From the NCBI GenBank assembly GCA_026826555.1, contig JAKSZT010054565.1:5454849-5518848 (forward strand): 64,000 bases of DNA, read 5' to 3'. This document shows, piece after piece, positions 1 to 8,341 of this stretch. The position numbers and the translations under genes were made by a program. How positions within the stretch are numbered: the stretch's first letter is position 1; each line of letters starts with the position of its first letter. The notes under the pieces were generated by a model, which saw only the letters and a program-made list of their open reading frames with translations, had not been told where the DNA came from and made no database searches. Source of the stretch: Tolypeutes matacus (taxonomy: Eukaryota > Chordata > Mammalia > Cingulata > Chlamyphoridae).

Positions 1-1023
1 TGAACAAAATAATTCATACCAGCCAGTACAAAGGAGGAAGTATTCCCAGTTCACCCTAACAGGTGGTTTCCAAACAAACCAGGACTTACTAAATTTCTAT
101 GAAAAGTTCATTATCTAGTTGAACTAAATATATTTATACACCTATGTAGATAGAAATTATTATACAAAATGTTCAATATTAGAAAAAATGTTCAAGAGAA
201 AACATCCAGGATTCCCAAGCTGTTTGATAGGACTTCCTAACCCTTTTTACTCCATGATACTGTCTCTCAATTTAACAAGGGACATTTTAAGTAAATTAAA
301 AGCTGCTTTTCGAATGAAAAGACACAGGAAAAATCAACCGAAAATGCTACAAAATCCACGATAAAAATATCAGATTAAACAATAAAACTATTTCTTAAAT
401 CGGGTACATTTTTTCACACGCAATCCCATTAGGAAATGAAAAACTTTCTTCCCTCTTCACTGGTAGTTTAACACTCGTGCATCATAAGACTGAAACGAAA
501 ATTAATACAACGACATTCTATTTTAACAAATACTGAACAAAGTTGGAATTGCACTCAAAGTATCACTCAAACTTAGCAACCAGGAATATATATTTTATCA
601 ACGCTTAAAAAACAAGATTTTAAAAAAAAGGTGAACACCCATTTACAGCGTGTTCCCACCCAAAAAAAATTCCATGCACTCTCGTGCGTATTAAATTTAA
701 AAATTCATTTTCACATACAAATTAAAACTTAGCTCATCACATCCCTCTAACCCAACCCTCTCCTCCTCTCCGAGGTCAATGGGCTCCCGACAAAAGACAA
801 CAAAAGCACGTGACAAAAGTTTCTCCCGACGCGGCCTCTTCCTCTCCAGGCCTGGAGGCCACGCTCCCCCCCCCCCCCCCCAGTGAGGGGTCAGGGGCGA
901 GTTGGAGCCGGACGGAAGAGGGCTGCGGGCGGAGGGGGGTCGGCGGGCGCGGAGGCGGGGCTCGGCCCCTCCCGGGAGCTCTGCGCCCGGGCGGAAGCAC
1001 GGGCCGGGGCCGCGGCCTGTTAC
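1..1023 (-). other. URI1: URI1 intron 1, 5' portion
   Basis: This lies downstream of the exon 1 donor on the minus strand and is therefore intronic. The 780-1023 part is still CpG-rich. It holds a run of 16 C on the plus strand (866-881) and a CACGTG E-box (807-812). The 1-700 part is AT-rich and shows no repeat I recognise. No second exon is visible: the next URI1 residues should begin VVTNCQ and are not encoded here. Confidence 0.8.
807..812. promoter_or_regulatory. CACGTG E-box in URI1 intron 1
   Basis: A second CACGTG, in the context GCACGTGAC, about 210 bp inside intron 1 at the island edge. The GTCACGTGC context on the minus strand resembles USF and CLEAR/TFEB sites. Confidence 0.45.
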
Positions 1024-1134
1024 CTTTTCCTGCTCCTCGCGGAGCCGCGCCACCTCCGGGGCGCGCAGCGGCGCCGAGGCCGAGGCCGCGGCGGGGGCGT
1101 CGGCGAGGGGCCCGGGGTCGGGCGGGGCCTCCAT
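1024..1134 (-). CDS. URI1: URI1 coding exon 1 (37 codons)
   Basis: URI1 is a prefoldin-like scaffold protein that binds RNA polymerase subunit RPB5 (POLR2E) and works in the R2TP/URI prefoldin-like complex. Read on the minus strand, the ATG at 1134-1132 opens 37 codons: a Pro/Ala-rich start (MEAPPDPGP) and then the conserved segment LRAPEVARLREEQEK. From memory, human URI1 exon 1 has the same ending with Asp for the second Glu. The exon ends after the AAG codon (1026-1024), directly followed by the donor GTAACAGG, phase 0. The start context is good (G at -3, G at +4). The Ala-rich part differs from human, as expected for low-complexity sequence. The rest of the gene, including the prefoldin domain, lies beyond position 1 of the window. 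An open frame runs on past the donor to 697, but that extension is intron read-through. Confidence 0.92.
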
Positions 1135-1555
1135 GACGGAGGCGCCAGGGGGCTGCAGGGCCGGCGGCCTCAGCGGGGCGAACGAGTCCTAAACGAGTGT
1201 TTATGGAGGCGGCGTGGCCGGCGGCTGCCCAGCGCCCGCGTGCTCGCCCTCATCCACCGCGCGCCCGGGGCTGAGGAGGCCGCGCCCGCGCTGTCCGCTG
1301 TTGTGGCGGCCGCTGCTCGCGTCCCGGCTGCACGCGGCCGCATCTCACACGCGCATGTCGCCCGCCGCCGCAGCCGGCTCAGAGCTGCGGGCGGGACGGG
1401 TACGGAGTGGAGTCGTCTCTCCCGGCCGGGTCGAGCCGGGCGTCCCGTGGCGGCCGCACCTCCTCTGCAAGCCCCGCCCCTCGCCCCGCCTGACCGCGCG
1501 GTACGCCGGGAAGCGCGCACCGCCTCTGCCCCTTTGGCCCCGCCCCCAGGGAGAC

Positions 1556-1561
1556 CACGTG
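1556..1561. promoter_or_regulatory. CACGTG E-box upstream of URI1
   Basis: A palindromic CACGTG inside CCACGTGG, between two GC boxes about 420 bp upstream of the URI1 start codon. This is the canonical site for MYC/MAX, USF and TFE-type bHLH-zip factors. Occupancy is inferred only. Confidence 0.5.
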
Positions 1562-1664
1562 GAGGGGCGGGGCGGGCGTTGGGGCCAGAGGGACCCTAGG
1601 TAGGGCCAGGTGAGGGGCCGGGGTCTTCCCACGGTCGATGAGCCCCGCTTTCGCACGCTGCCTA

Positions 1665-1745
1665 AGCATCTAGTTTGTGCCCGGCCCTGTTCTCATCGCT
1701 GGGGCACCGAAGCCCTCACGAAGCTTACATTCTAGTGAAGGTCGA
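1665..1745 (+). repeat. L2-type LINE 3' fragment
   Basis: The run from tttgtgcccggccctgttct to gcttacattctagtg matches the common L2 3'-end pattern (gtgccaggcactgttct ... gagcttacattctagt). It marks the proximal edge of the CpG island. Confidence 0.6.
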
Positions 1746-2560
1746 CGCTCAGGGAGAGGTCATCGACTTCCTGGGTCCCCCTAGTCAGCGCTACCTCTGG
1801 CGGTTAGGAGCTTAACTCGTGGACTAATGCTGCTTCATAAGCACATTTAATTTTAGCAGATTTATCTCTTTCCTGTGCCTTCTTAATAAGTAAAAATATA
1901 TTCTGCTTGTGTATTAATTACTGTACACATTATAAATTTTCCATATATATTAGGCTACTGTACTTATATTAATATATTACTCTATGTATGCACTATTTAA
2001 GAAATTTTTTTCCAGGGTAACTTCCTACACGTTTTTACTCTTATTTTAAAACCTCCTGTGCCCTCTTCCATCTCCAGACCTTTGTACAGGTCTCTGTATA
2101 CAGTAGGTCTCCAATTAATGTTTATGGAATGGAACTGGCCTTGTAACCATCTCTACCTCAGTCCTGTCTGTTCAGCCTTGTACAGATGTCAATAGTTGGG
2201 AAATCCGGCCCAAATAAAGGAAGCTGCCAGATTCAGGCCTAGCAGGAGCCCACTATCCAATAGAAGATGGAGTTCTGGTGACTCCTATGCAATATCTCCC
2301 AAGTTTTAAAATTTGGCAACTAATTTAATTTTAAAAAATAACTTAGATGCTTAGAGAGCCCTGCAGAGAGCCAAGAGAGAAACAAATGCAGGGAAGCCAA
2401 CCATGTGACTCCGACTACTGATACTCCAAGAGAATCCGCTGTTCCTGACTCTTCAGCCAGAACCTCTGACGAGGGCAGGTAGCCTGCCACCCTCTGGCTC
2501 TCTGAACAGTCTTGGTTCCCTCCAAGCAGATCTTTTTCTTCTTTAGCTCTTTTAAGTGGG
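1746..2560. other. Intergenic DNA, no gene seen
   Basis: AT-rich sequence without a credible coding frame. A short MIR/L2-like piece (ccaattaatgtttatggaatgg) is near 2110-2140. Nothing else is recognised. Confidence 0.5.
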
Positions 2561-2569
2561 TCCATGGCT

Positions 2570-2895
2570 GGGGAATTTTAGGTTGTAAATATGTTACCAG
2601 AATAAAAGTTTTAAAAAAACAAACAGGACTGTACAACACAAAGTGAACCCTATTGTAAATGATAGGCTATAGTTAATTGTACAATTATAAAATGTTCTTT
2701 CATGTTGCAACAAATGTACCACACTAACACGAGGAGTTAGTAATAGGGTGATATATTGGAACACTAGTTTATGCATGATTCTTCTGTAAGCCTTCTCTAA
2801 TAAAAAATAATTAAAAAAAAAAACAATTCACCATATCTGATTTCAAAGTATAATACTATACTGTGCTATAAAAGCTAGAGTGATCAAGATTTTGA
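2570..2895 (+). repeat. L1 3' UTR end plus small L1 ORF2 scrap
   Basis: Positions 2620-2822 resemble the end of a mammalian L1 3' UTR (aaccctattgtaaat ... agttaattgtacaatta ... gtaccacactaacac ...) and end in a poly(A) run. Positions 2826-2895 look like a short, very decayed L1 ORF2 segment that forms the landing site of the retroviral LTR. Confidence 0.5.
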
Positions 2896-2902
2896 ATAGA
2901 CA

Positions 2903-3384
2903 TGAGGCAGGTTAGTGTAATGAAAGAGGGAAGACAGCTTGGGCCTGAAAGACCACATGGCCATGAGACCCTGCCCGGAAACCTCCTGAGGGGAAGCCTG
3001 CTAGCAAGATCCCGCAAGACCCTGGCCACAAGATCCCATTTGGAACTCTTTCTGCAGTCAAGGGGAAACCCCAGATGCCTTCACATAAAAGCCCTCACCA
3101 TTGGCACCCTGAGAGCTAACAGCGCTCAAAACAGCAAACAGCTGGGGCTCCTCCCCAACATTAGGAAGGAGGAGGAGTAAAGGTCTTAAAAAGGTCTAAC
3201 CTGGGGCCCCCATGCTCAACTCATCCTGTAGCATGCCCCCATCCATGTCTAGGACTGTGTACTCTTTTCTTGTTTCTTAATAAACTCTTTACTCCCTTGC
3301 CTACCCTGTGGTGTGTCCTTAAATTCTTTTATGCTACATAAGCCAAGAACCTAGAAGCCCAGAACCCAGAGCCTTCTGCTAACA
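2903..3384 (+). mobile_element. 5' LTR of an endogenous class I retrovirus
   Basis: The LTR is about 482 bp, from TGAGGCAGG to CTGCTAACA. It has a TATA-like ttaaaaagg near 3186, an AATAAA polyadenylation signal at 3279-3284 and a primer binding site just downstream. The 3' two-thirds is repeated at 7765-8059, which confirms that it is an LTR. No matching target duplication was found at the outer edges. Confidence 0.8.
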
Positions 3385-3388
3385 TATT

Positions 3389-3408
3389 TGGCGAGCCAAG
3401 CCAGGAGA
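3389..3408 (+). other. Retroviral primer binding site, tRNA-Arg-like
   Basis: Four bases after the LTR end comes tggcgagcca, then agccaggag. This fits the complement of the 3' end of tRNA-Arg(ACG), allowing one extra A in the middle. A tRNA-Arg primer is known from some class I (gamma-like) endogenous retroviruses. Confidence 0.65.
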
Positions 3409-5777
3409 TAAAGACAAAAGTAACCCTCCCCAACCCCTGCCCAAAGACTGGTGAGTTTTTAATTAAAGCCCATCTGTGCCCTCTTTTGTCTGAGCCTGAG
3501 ACTCTCACCCGGGGCGTGCCCAGAGGTTTCTTCTTTACTCAGTTCCCAGGAGGCCCTGAAGTTCTCTTAATCCATTATTTCTGGGGCCCCCGAGCTGTTT
3601 GCCTGTAAGTCACAGAACAATCAGCCTTTGGTTTTTTAATATGCCTCAATGTCTGGTCTATCAGCAAACTCAGTCCCTAGCAGTGGTCTCCCTCATGGCC
3701 GACCTATCTAAGACCTCTGCAATAGCAGGCCAAAAGAAAGGTTTCAAGCCAGCCCTTTTTCTAGGAAGAATAACACAGTTTGGAAATTTTGGTCTGGAAC
3801 CTAGGCCCAGACATAGTTCCCCCCGCGGACGCCCGGGCACGTGTTCTCTGTGATTTCCGGGACACCGGGAACTGGAGAAGCAACTCCAAACGTCCCCCAA
3901 GATTAAGTGGCTTGGGCACTTTGGTTTGGAGGCTAAAAGTTCAGTCAGGCCAGGATCTGGGACGCCGGATCAACTGACACTTTTTTTCCATTTCTCCCTA
4001 GGACAATGGGTGGCTTCTCTAGCATTCCAGCAGGCTCCCATTGGGGTGTTCTCAGGAATCGGGACAACCTGCCTACTGACAGTCCAGTCTGAAAAGGAAG
4101 AGGCTAATCTTTTCTGGCCACACCATGTGGCCACAGTACATTCAGGACTGGCCTCTGTATGGGACCCTGAATTCCAGTTAAACCTGTTCAAGAGAGGAGA
4201 GGACAGGCAGATCTGAGGGCCAGAGACCATGTGGTCATGTCTCCTGAAAGAGATGAGGAAATGCATTGCTAAATTAGCCAATTATAAGCTCAGGGAAATT
4301 ACTCAGAGGCAGAACCTAGAAACCTAGCCAGTCTGCCTCGGAAATCAGTAGAAAGCTGCAGAAACTTTCCCTGGGCCCCCAAACTTCCACTAACTCCCTT
4401 TTAGAAACAGCCTTCTCAATTTTCAACAATCTAGACCACACGGCCAGGATGTAGAAGGTAAGGAGCGGCAGCACAGTGTCTGGGATAGGCTTACCTTTTA
4501 GCTGCCACAATTAAAGGCACCTTCATGTCAGGGCCATGGGAATCCAGGCTCCAAGTCAGCAGGAACCTGGCCCCAGACTGCCTCACCACCACGACCAACG
4601 GGGAGGAAGTGGAGGTGGCTTAAGAGATTATAAGCACCTTTCTCCCACATGGGAGGTCCCAGGTTTGGTCCCGGTGCCTCCTAAAGAGAAGATGAGCAGA
4701 CACAGAGAACACACAGCAAATGGACACAGAGAGCAGACGGCGAGCGCAAACAATGAGGGGGAGGGGAATAAATAAATAAAATAAATCTTTTTTAAAAAAA
4801 TTAACATGGGAGCCAATTACTGGGTCCTGGTCTGCACTCCGGACTTCTCTAGCCTCGGTTGTGTCTAATAAGGGGAGTGAATGGGGAATCAAGATCTAGG
4901 CAGTTTACTAAACCTGTCCCTTGTAGAATAAGGAACCTCCTCAGATGCTATCAATTAAGAGTAAAAAGTTCCTGGAAGATGGCTTCCATCAGGACTTTAT
5001 GCTAAGTGCATAAAATTCTTGCTTCTGTTCTAATCTGTGCTTAACTTGGTATTTAACTTTTTTTTTTAACTTTATTTTGTACATTTAATAATTGAAAATA
5101 TAAACAATTAAAAACTAAAAAGTAAACACAGATGAATAAATATATACATTTCTCAATTAAATCTAATGGATACATATAAATTTTTTTTTGAATCAAACAA
5201 TATATTACACAATATATTTGGTTCATAGTAACACATTTATACATGTATTTAACTTTTTAAATCTGTGTTTTTTGTGTTTATATCTGTGTTTAACTTTTTT
5301 AATCTGTGTTTAACTTTGTCAGTCTGCTTATGCCTAGGAACTCGTAGGTCAGATTTGTTACAAATTGAAAGGTAACCTAAAAATGAGCCTTGTCAATACT
5401 GGCCAACCAACAAGATTGGCAGCAGAGTAAGGAGCTCCTAGAGTCAGCTTGTCCTACAGGGCAGTTAGTAATCACCCAGAGCTATCTACAGCACCGGTTT
5501 GGGAGCTCCAGGAGACCAGAAGAGCATCCTGCAACATCCTTGAAAGAGGGGAAGGAGGAGACTGCGCATCTGCAGAGAAGATTCGTAAGTAGAGCCCTCC
5601 ACACCATAGAGGCCGGTGCCCATCCTCCACTGGTGGCACAAGCTGACTCGGGAGCTATTCCATGGCTGGGGTTGGAAGCTCCATTTCCCAAAAACGGGGG
5701 AGGAAGAGACCGTTGGGCACCAACTTCAGCTACTGATTAGTAAATTTGGGGGCTAAAGTATAAAGTATATAGACTTT
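3409..5777 (+). mobile_element. Degenerate retroviral internal region (leader and gag-like remnant)
   Basis: This follows the primer binding site. An ATG followed by a glycine codon at 4006, about 600 bp past the LTR and just after a polypyrimidine tract ending in ag, sits where a gag start is expected. The frame is broken within about 30 codons. Downstream sequence to about 4210 keeps weak gag-like residues in shifting frames. No pol or env is recognisable, so most of the provirus has been deleted or replaced. The frame at 5390-5740 has no recognisable domain. The copy is not functional. Confidence 0.55.
4596..4800 (+). repeat. tRNA-headed SINE, DAS type
   Basis: The sequence opens with a tRNA-like head (gaagtggaggtggcttaag ... 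catgggaggtcccaggttt ... ggtgcctcc), continues with an agcagacacagagaacaca-type body and ends ataaataaaataaatctttt plus A-run. The same body occurs at 32005-32178. It lies inside the retroviral internal region. Confidence 0.75.
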
Positions 5778-5828
5778 AAAAGACACTAGTAAAAAAAAAA
5801 AAGAAAGAAAGAAAGAAAAGACACTGGT
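5778..5828. repeat. Poly(A)-only insertion with 13-bp duplication
   Basis: The 13-mer aaaagacactagt (5778-5790) recurs with one change at 5816-5828 and flanks only A12 plus a GAAA run. This is what an extremely 5'-truncated retroposition event, carrying tail only, would leave. Confidence 0.5.
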
Positions 5829-5844
5829 AGAGGAAGTCAGGGGA

Positions 5845-7312
5845 AAAAATTCCATTTACAATAAAGGCTAAAAGAATCAAATATTTAGGAATAAACTTAA
5901 CCAAGGATGTAAACACTTGTATTCAGAAAACTACAATACATGTTAAATCAAAGAAGACCTAAATAATTGGAAGAACATTCCATGCTCACAGATTGGAAGA
6001 CTAAATATCAAGATGTCAATTCTACCCAAATTGATATGCAGATTCAATACAATCCCGATAAAAATTCCACCAGCATTTTTAAATAAATGGAAAACATAAT
6101 TACCAAATTTATTTGGAAGGGTAAGGGGTCCCGCATAGCCAGAAACATCTTAAAAAGGAAAAGCAAAGTTGGAGGACTCTCACTTCCAGACTTTAAATCA
6201 TATTACTTAGCTACAGTGGTAAAAACAAAACAAACAAACAAACAAAAAACAGCATGGTACTGGCATAAAGACAGACATAAAGACCAATGGGACTGGGAAA
6301 CGGATGTGGCTCAAGAGGTTCGGCGTCCGTCTACCATATGGAGAGACCGGGGTTCGATCCCCGGTACCTCCCGGTTAAAAAAAAAAAGACCAATGGGACT
6401 GAATTGGTGGTTCAGAAACAGACCCTCACATCTATGGTCAAGTGATTTTTGACAAGCCTGTCAAACCACCCAGCTCAGGAAGAACAGTCCTTTCAACAAA
6501 AGGTGCTGGGAGAACTGGATATCCATAGCCAAAAGAAGGAAAGAGGACCCCTATCTCACACCTGATACAAAAATTAACTCAAAATGGATCAAAAACCTAA
6601 ATATAAAAGCTGTAAAGCTTCTAGAAGAAAATGTAGGAAAACATCTTCAAGACCTGGTGCTAGGTGATGAATTCTTAAAGGAGATAAGAGGAAGACAGAT
6701 GGACTACTGATGTTTAATGTATGTAAAGTTTTAATTAACTTTATTGTAAAAGTTTGGAAATGTATAGAGTTGATGGTAACACATTACAGTGAGTAACAGC
6801 TGGTTTATAAGTGGAAATGTGGCTGGAAAGGGTAGTCTAAGGATGTAAATGCCAATTGAATGAAAGCTAGGGAATAATCTAGGGACTGAATGACTCGGTA
6901 AACCCAGAGATGGATGGGAATTGTGGCTGATGGTACAGATGCAAGAGTGTCCTTTGTGAGCTAGAGCAGATGTATGTCACTATTGCAGGGTGGTGGGAAT
7001 GTGGAGAAGCATGGGAAAAATACAACTGAAGTGACCTATGGACTGTGGTTAACAATAATACTGTAATATTCACGCATTTATGCCAAAGATGTACTGTGTT
7101 GATAATGGGGGAGTATGGAAAAAGTATGCCAAATGTGCACTACGGACCATGGTTAGTGGTAATAGTCTGACACTATCTCATAATCTGTAACAAATGTTCC
7201 ACCACGGTGTGGTGTGTTGATAGAGGAGTGTTGTATGGGAATTCTGCACATGTGCATGATTGTTTTTTAAGTTCACAACTTCTATATTAAAAATATACTT
7301 TAAAAAATAATA
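5845..7312 (+). mobile_element. 5'-truncated L1: ORF2 C-terminal part and 3' UTR
   Basis: Plus-strand translation gives L1 ORF2 sequence in broken frames, for example [23 protein letters not shown] and [20 protein letters not shown] (6087 onward). The ORF2 homology fades near 6700, then an unusual 3' UTR made of related modules runs to an A-rich end at 7312. A SINE interrupts it at 6296-6384. It sits in the body of the endogenous retrovirus, before the second LTR. Confidence 0.8.
6296..6384 (+). repeat. Short tRNA-like SINE in L1 ORF2
   Basis: A tRNA-like unit with A box (TGGCTCAAGAGG) and B box (GGTTCGATCCC) followed by poly(A), with almost no body. It is flanked by a perfect 17-bp duplication, aaagaccaatgggactg, at 6279-6295 and 6385-6401. 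The perfect duplication indicates a fairly recent insertion. Confidence 0.85.
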
Positions 7313-7313
7313 A

Positions 7314-7393
7314 CAGGGGGTCGGATGTGGCTCAACTGGTTGGGCGTCCGTCTCCCATATGGAGGGACCCGGGTTCGATCCCCAGGACCTCCC

Positions 7394-7427
<34 letters not shown>
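7314..7427 (+). repeat. Short tRNA-like SINE with long poly(A)
   Basis: Same short SINE family as 6296-6384 (ggatgtggctcaactggttg ... ggttcgatccc) ending in about 30 A. It landed in an aataataa tract, so the likely duplication cannot be separated from the simple repeat. Confidence 0.8.
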
Positions 7428-7428
<1 letters not shown>

Positions 7429-7745
7429 ATAATAATAATAATAGGGTGTGTTGGGGGAAAATATACCAAATGTAAGATAATGGACTATAGTCATAAGATT
7501 TTTATGATATTCTCTCATAATTTGTGACTAACGTCTCACAACTATGCAAGGTGTTGTGGTGGGTTGATGTATGGGACCCTGAATGATATTATGCATGTTT
7601 GCTTTGGAAGTTCACAGCTTTTACTCTACACTTACTGTTTATGTATGCTCATGTATAAATGATATAAAACTAATAGTAATAATAATAATAGGGTGGGTTG
7701 GGGGGGAAATACACCAAATGTAAGATACTTTGGTTAATAGAATAT
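7428..7745 (+). repeat. Reiterated L1 3' UTR modules
   Basis: The segment aataataatagggtg(t/g)gttg ... ccaaatgtaagata begins at about 7427 and again at about 7676, a spacing near 249 bp. Related but more diverged modules are visible at 6990-7312. This is non-coding 3' UTR sequence of the L1. Confidence 0.55.
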
Positions 7746-7764
7746 TTTGAGGATACCTCAAGTA

Positions 7765-8059
7765 AAAGGCCTCACAAGAGAACTAACAGGTGGGGCAACC
7801 AATCAGAACAGCAAACTGCTGGGGCTCCTCCCCAGCATTAGGAAGAGGGAGGAGTAAAGTCTTAAAAAGGTCTAACCTTGGACTCCCACACTCGACTCAT
7901 CCTGTAGCATGCCCATATCCATGTCTAGGACTGTGTACTCTTTTCTTGTTTCTTAATAAACTCTTTACTCCCTTGCCTACCCTGTGGCGTGTCCTTACAT
8001 TATTTTATGGACATTAGCCAAGGACCTAGAAGCCCAGAACCCAGAGCCTTCTGCTAACA
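7765..8059 (+). mobile_element. 3' LTR of the endogenous retrovirus, 5' part missing
   Basis: It matches the 3' portion of the 2903-3384 LTR with few differences, including cttgtttcttaataaactc (AATAAA at 7955-7960) and the end cttctgctaaca. The first 190 or so bases of the LTR are absent, replaced by the L1 end. Together with 2903-3384 it brackets the provirus. Confidence 0.75.
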
Positions 8060-8341
8060 AGGGGAGTGGCCTGGGAATTTATTTTCTCTTCTTTTTTTAA
8101 TAAATATATTTCAACTTCAAAAAATAAAATAATAGACAAAAGGCAGCTTAACAAATTATGGAAGCATTACTTTTTAAAATTCTGTCCAGGCACGTTTATC
8201 TAATTTAATCCTAAAAATAAATTCAGTTGTTTTTCCAGTGTTCCAAAAGATGAATAAAGGAGCACAGGTTAGGTCAATGAAAAAAAAAAAAAAAAAGAAA
8301 GCTTGATTATATTCACATCTCATAAAACTAAATCCCATATT
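8060..8341. other. Intergenic DNA, no gene seen
   Basis: AT-rich spacer between the retroviral LTR and the next L1. It contains an A17 run (8281-8296 region) and no recognised element. Confidence 0.5.

Larger units (their letters stand above)
780..1640 (-). promoter_or_regulatory. URI1: CpG island and presumed URI1 core promoter
   Basis: CpG density is very high from about 790 to 1640 and drops sharply on both sides. The island covers exon 1, the 5' UTR and the sequence upstream. GC boxes (CCCCGCCCC or GGGGCGGGG types) lie near 1473-1490, 1538-1548 and 1564-1576. I see no convincing TATA box, so dispersed initiation is expected. The exact start site cannot be read from sequence; it should lie above 1134, probably within a few hundred bases. 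NRF1-like GCGCATG occurs at 1351-1357 but is only a half match. Confidence 0.8.

Noticed and set aside
697..1023. Extension of the URI1 exon 1 frame to 145 codons
   Set aside because: The frame runs through the GTAACAGG donor into intron sequence; the homology stops exactly at the donor.
883..1599. Long open frames on both strands across the CpG island (up to 238 codons)
   Set aside because: GC-rich islands lack stop codons by composition. None matches a protein; only the minus-strand 1024-1134 segment matches URI1 and ends at a splice donor.
5390..5740. 116-codon frame in the retroviral body as a gag or pol gene
   Set aside because: No domain or motif is recognisable; kept only as unassigned internal sequence.
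6296..6384. Possible functional tRNA gene
   Set aside because: A and B boxes are present, but the anticodon arm does not fold as a canonical stem, and a poly(A) tail and 17-bp duplication show a SINE.
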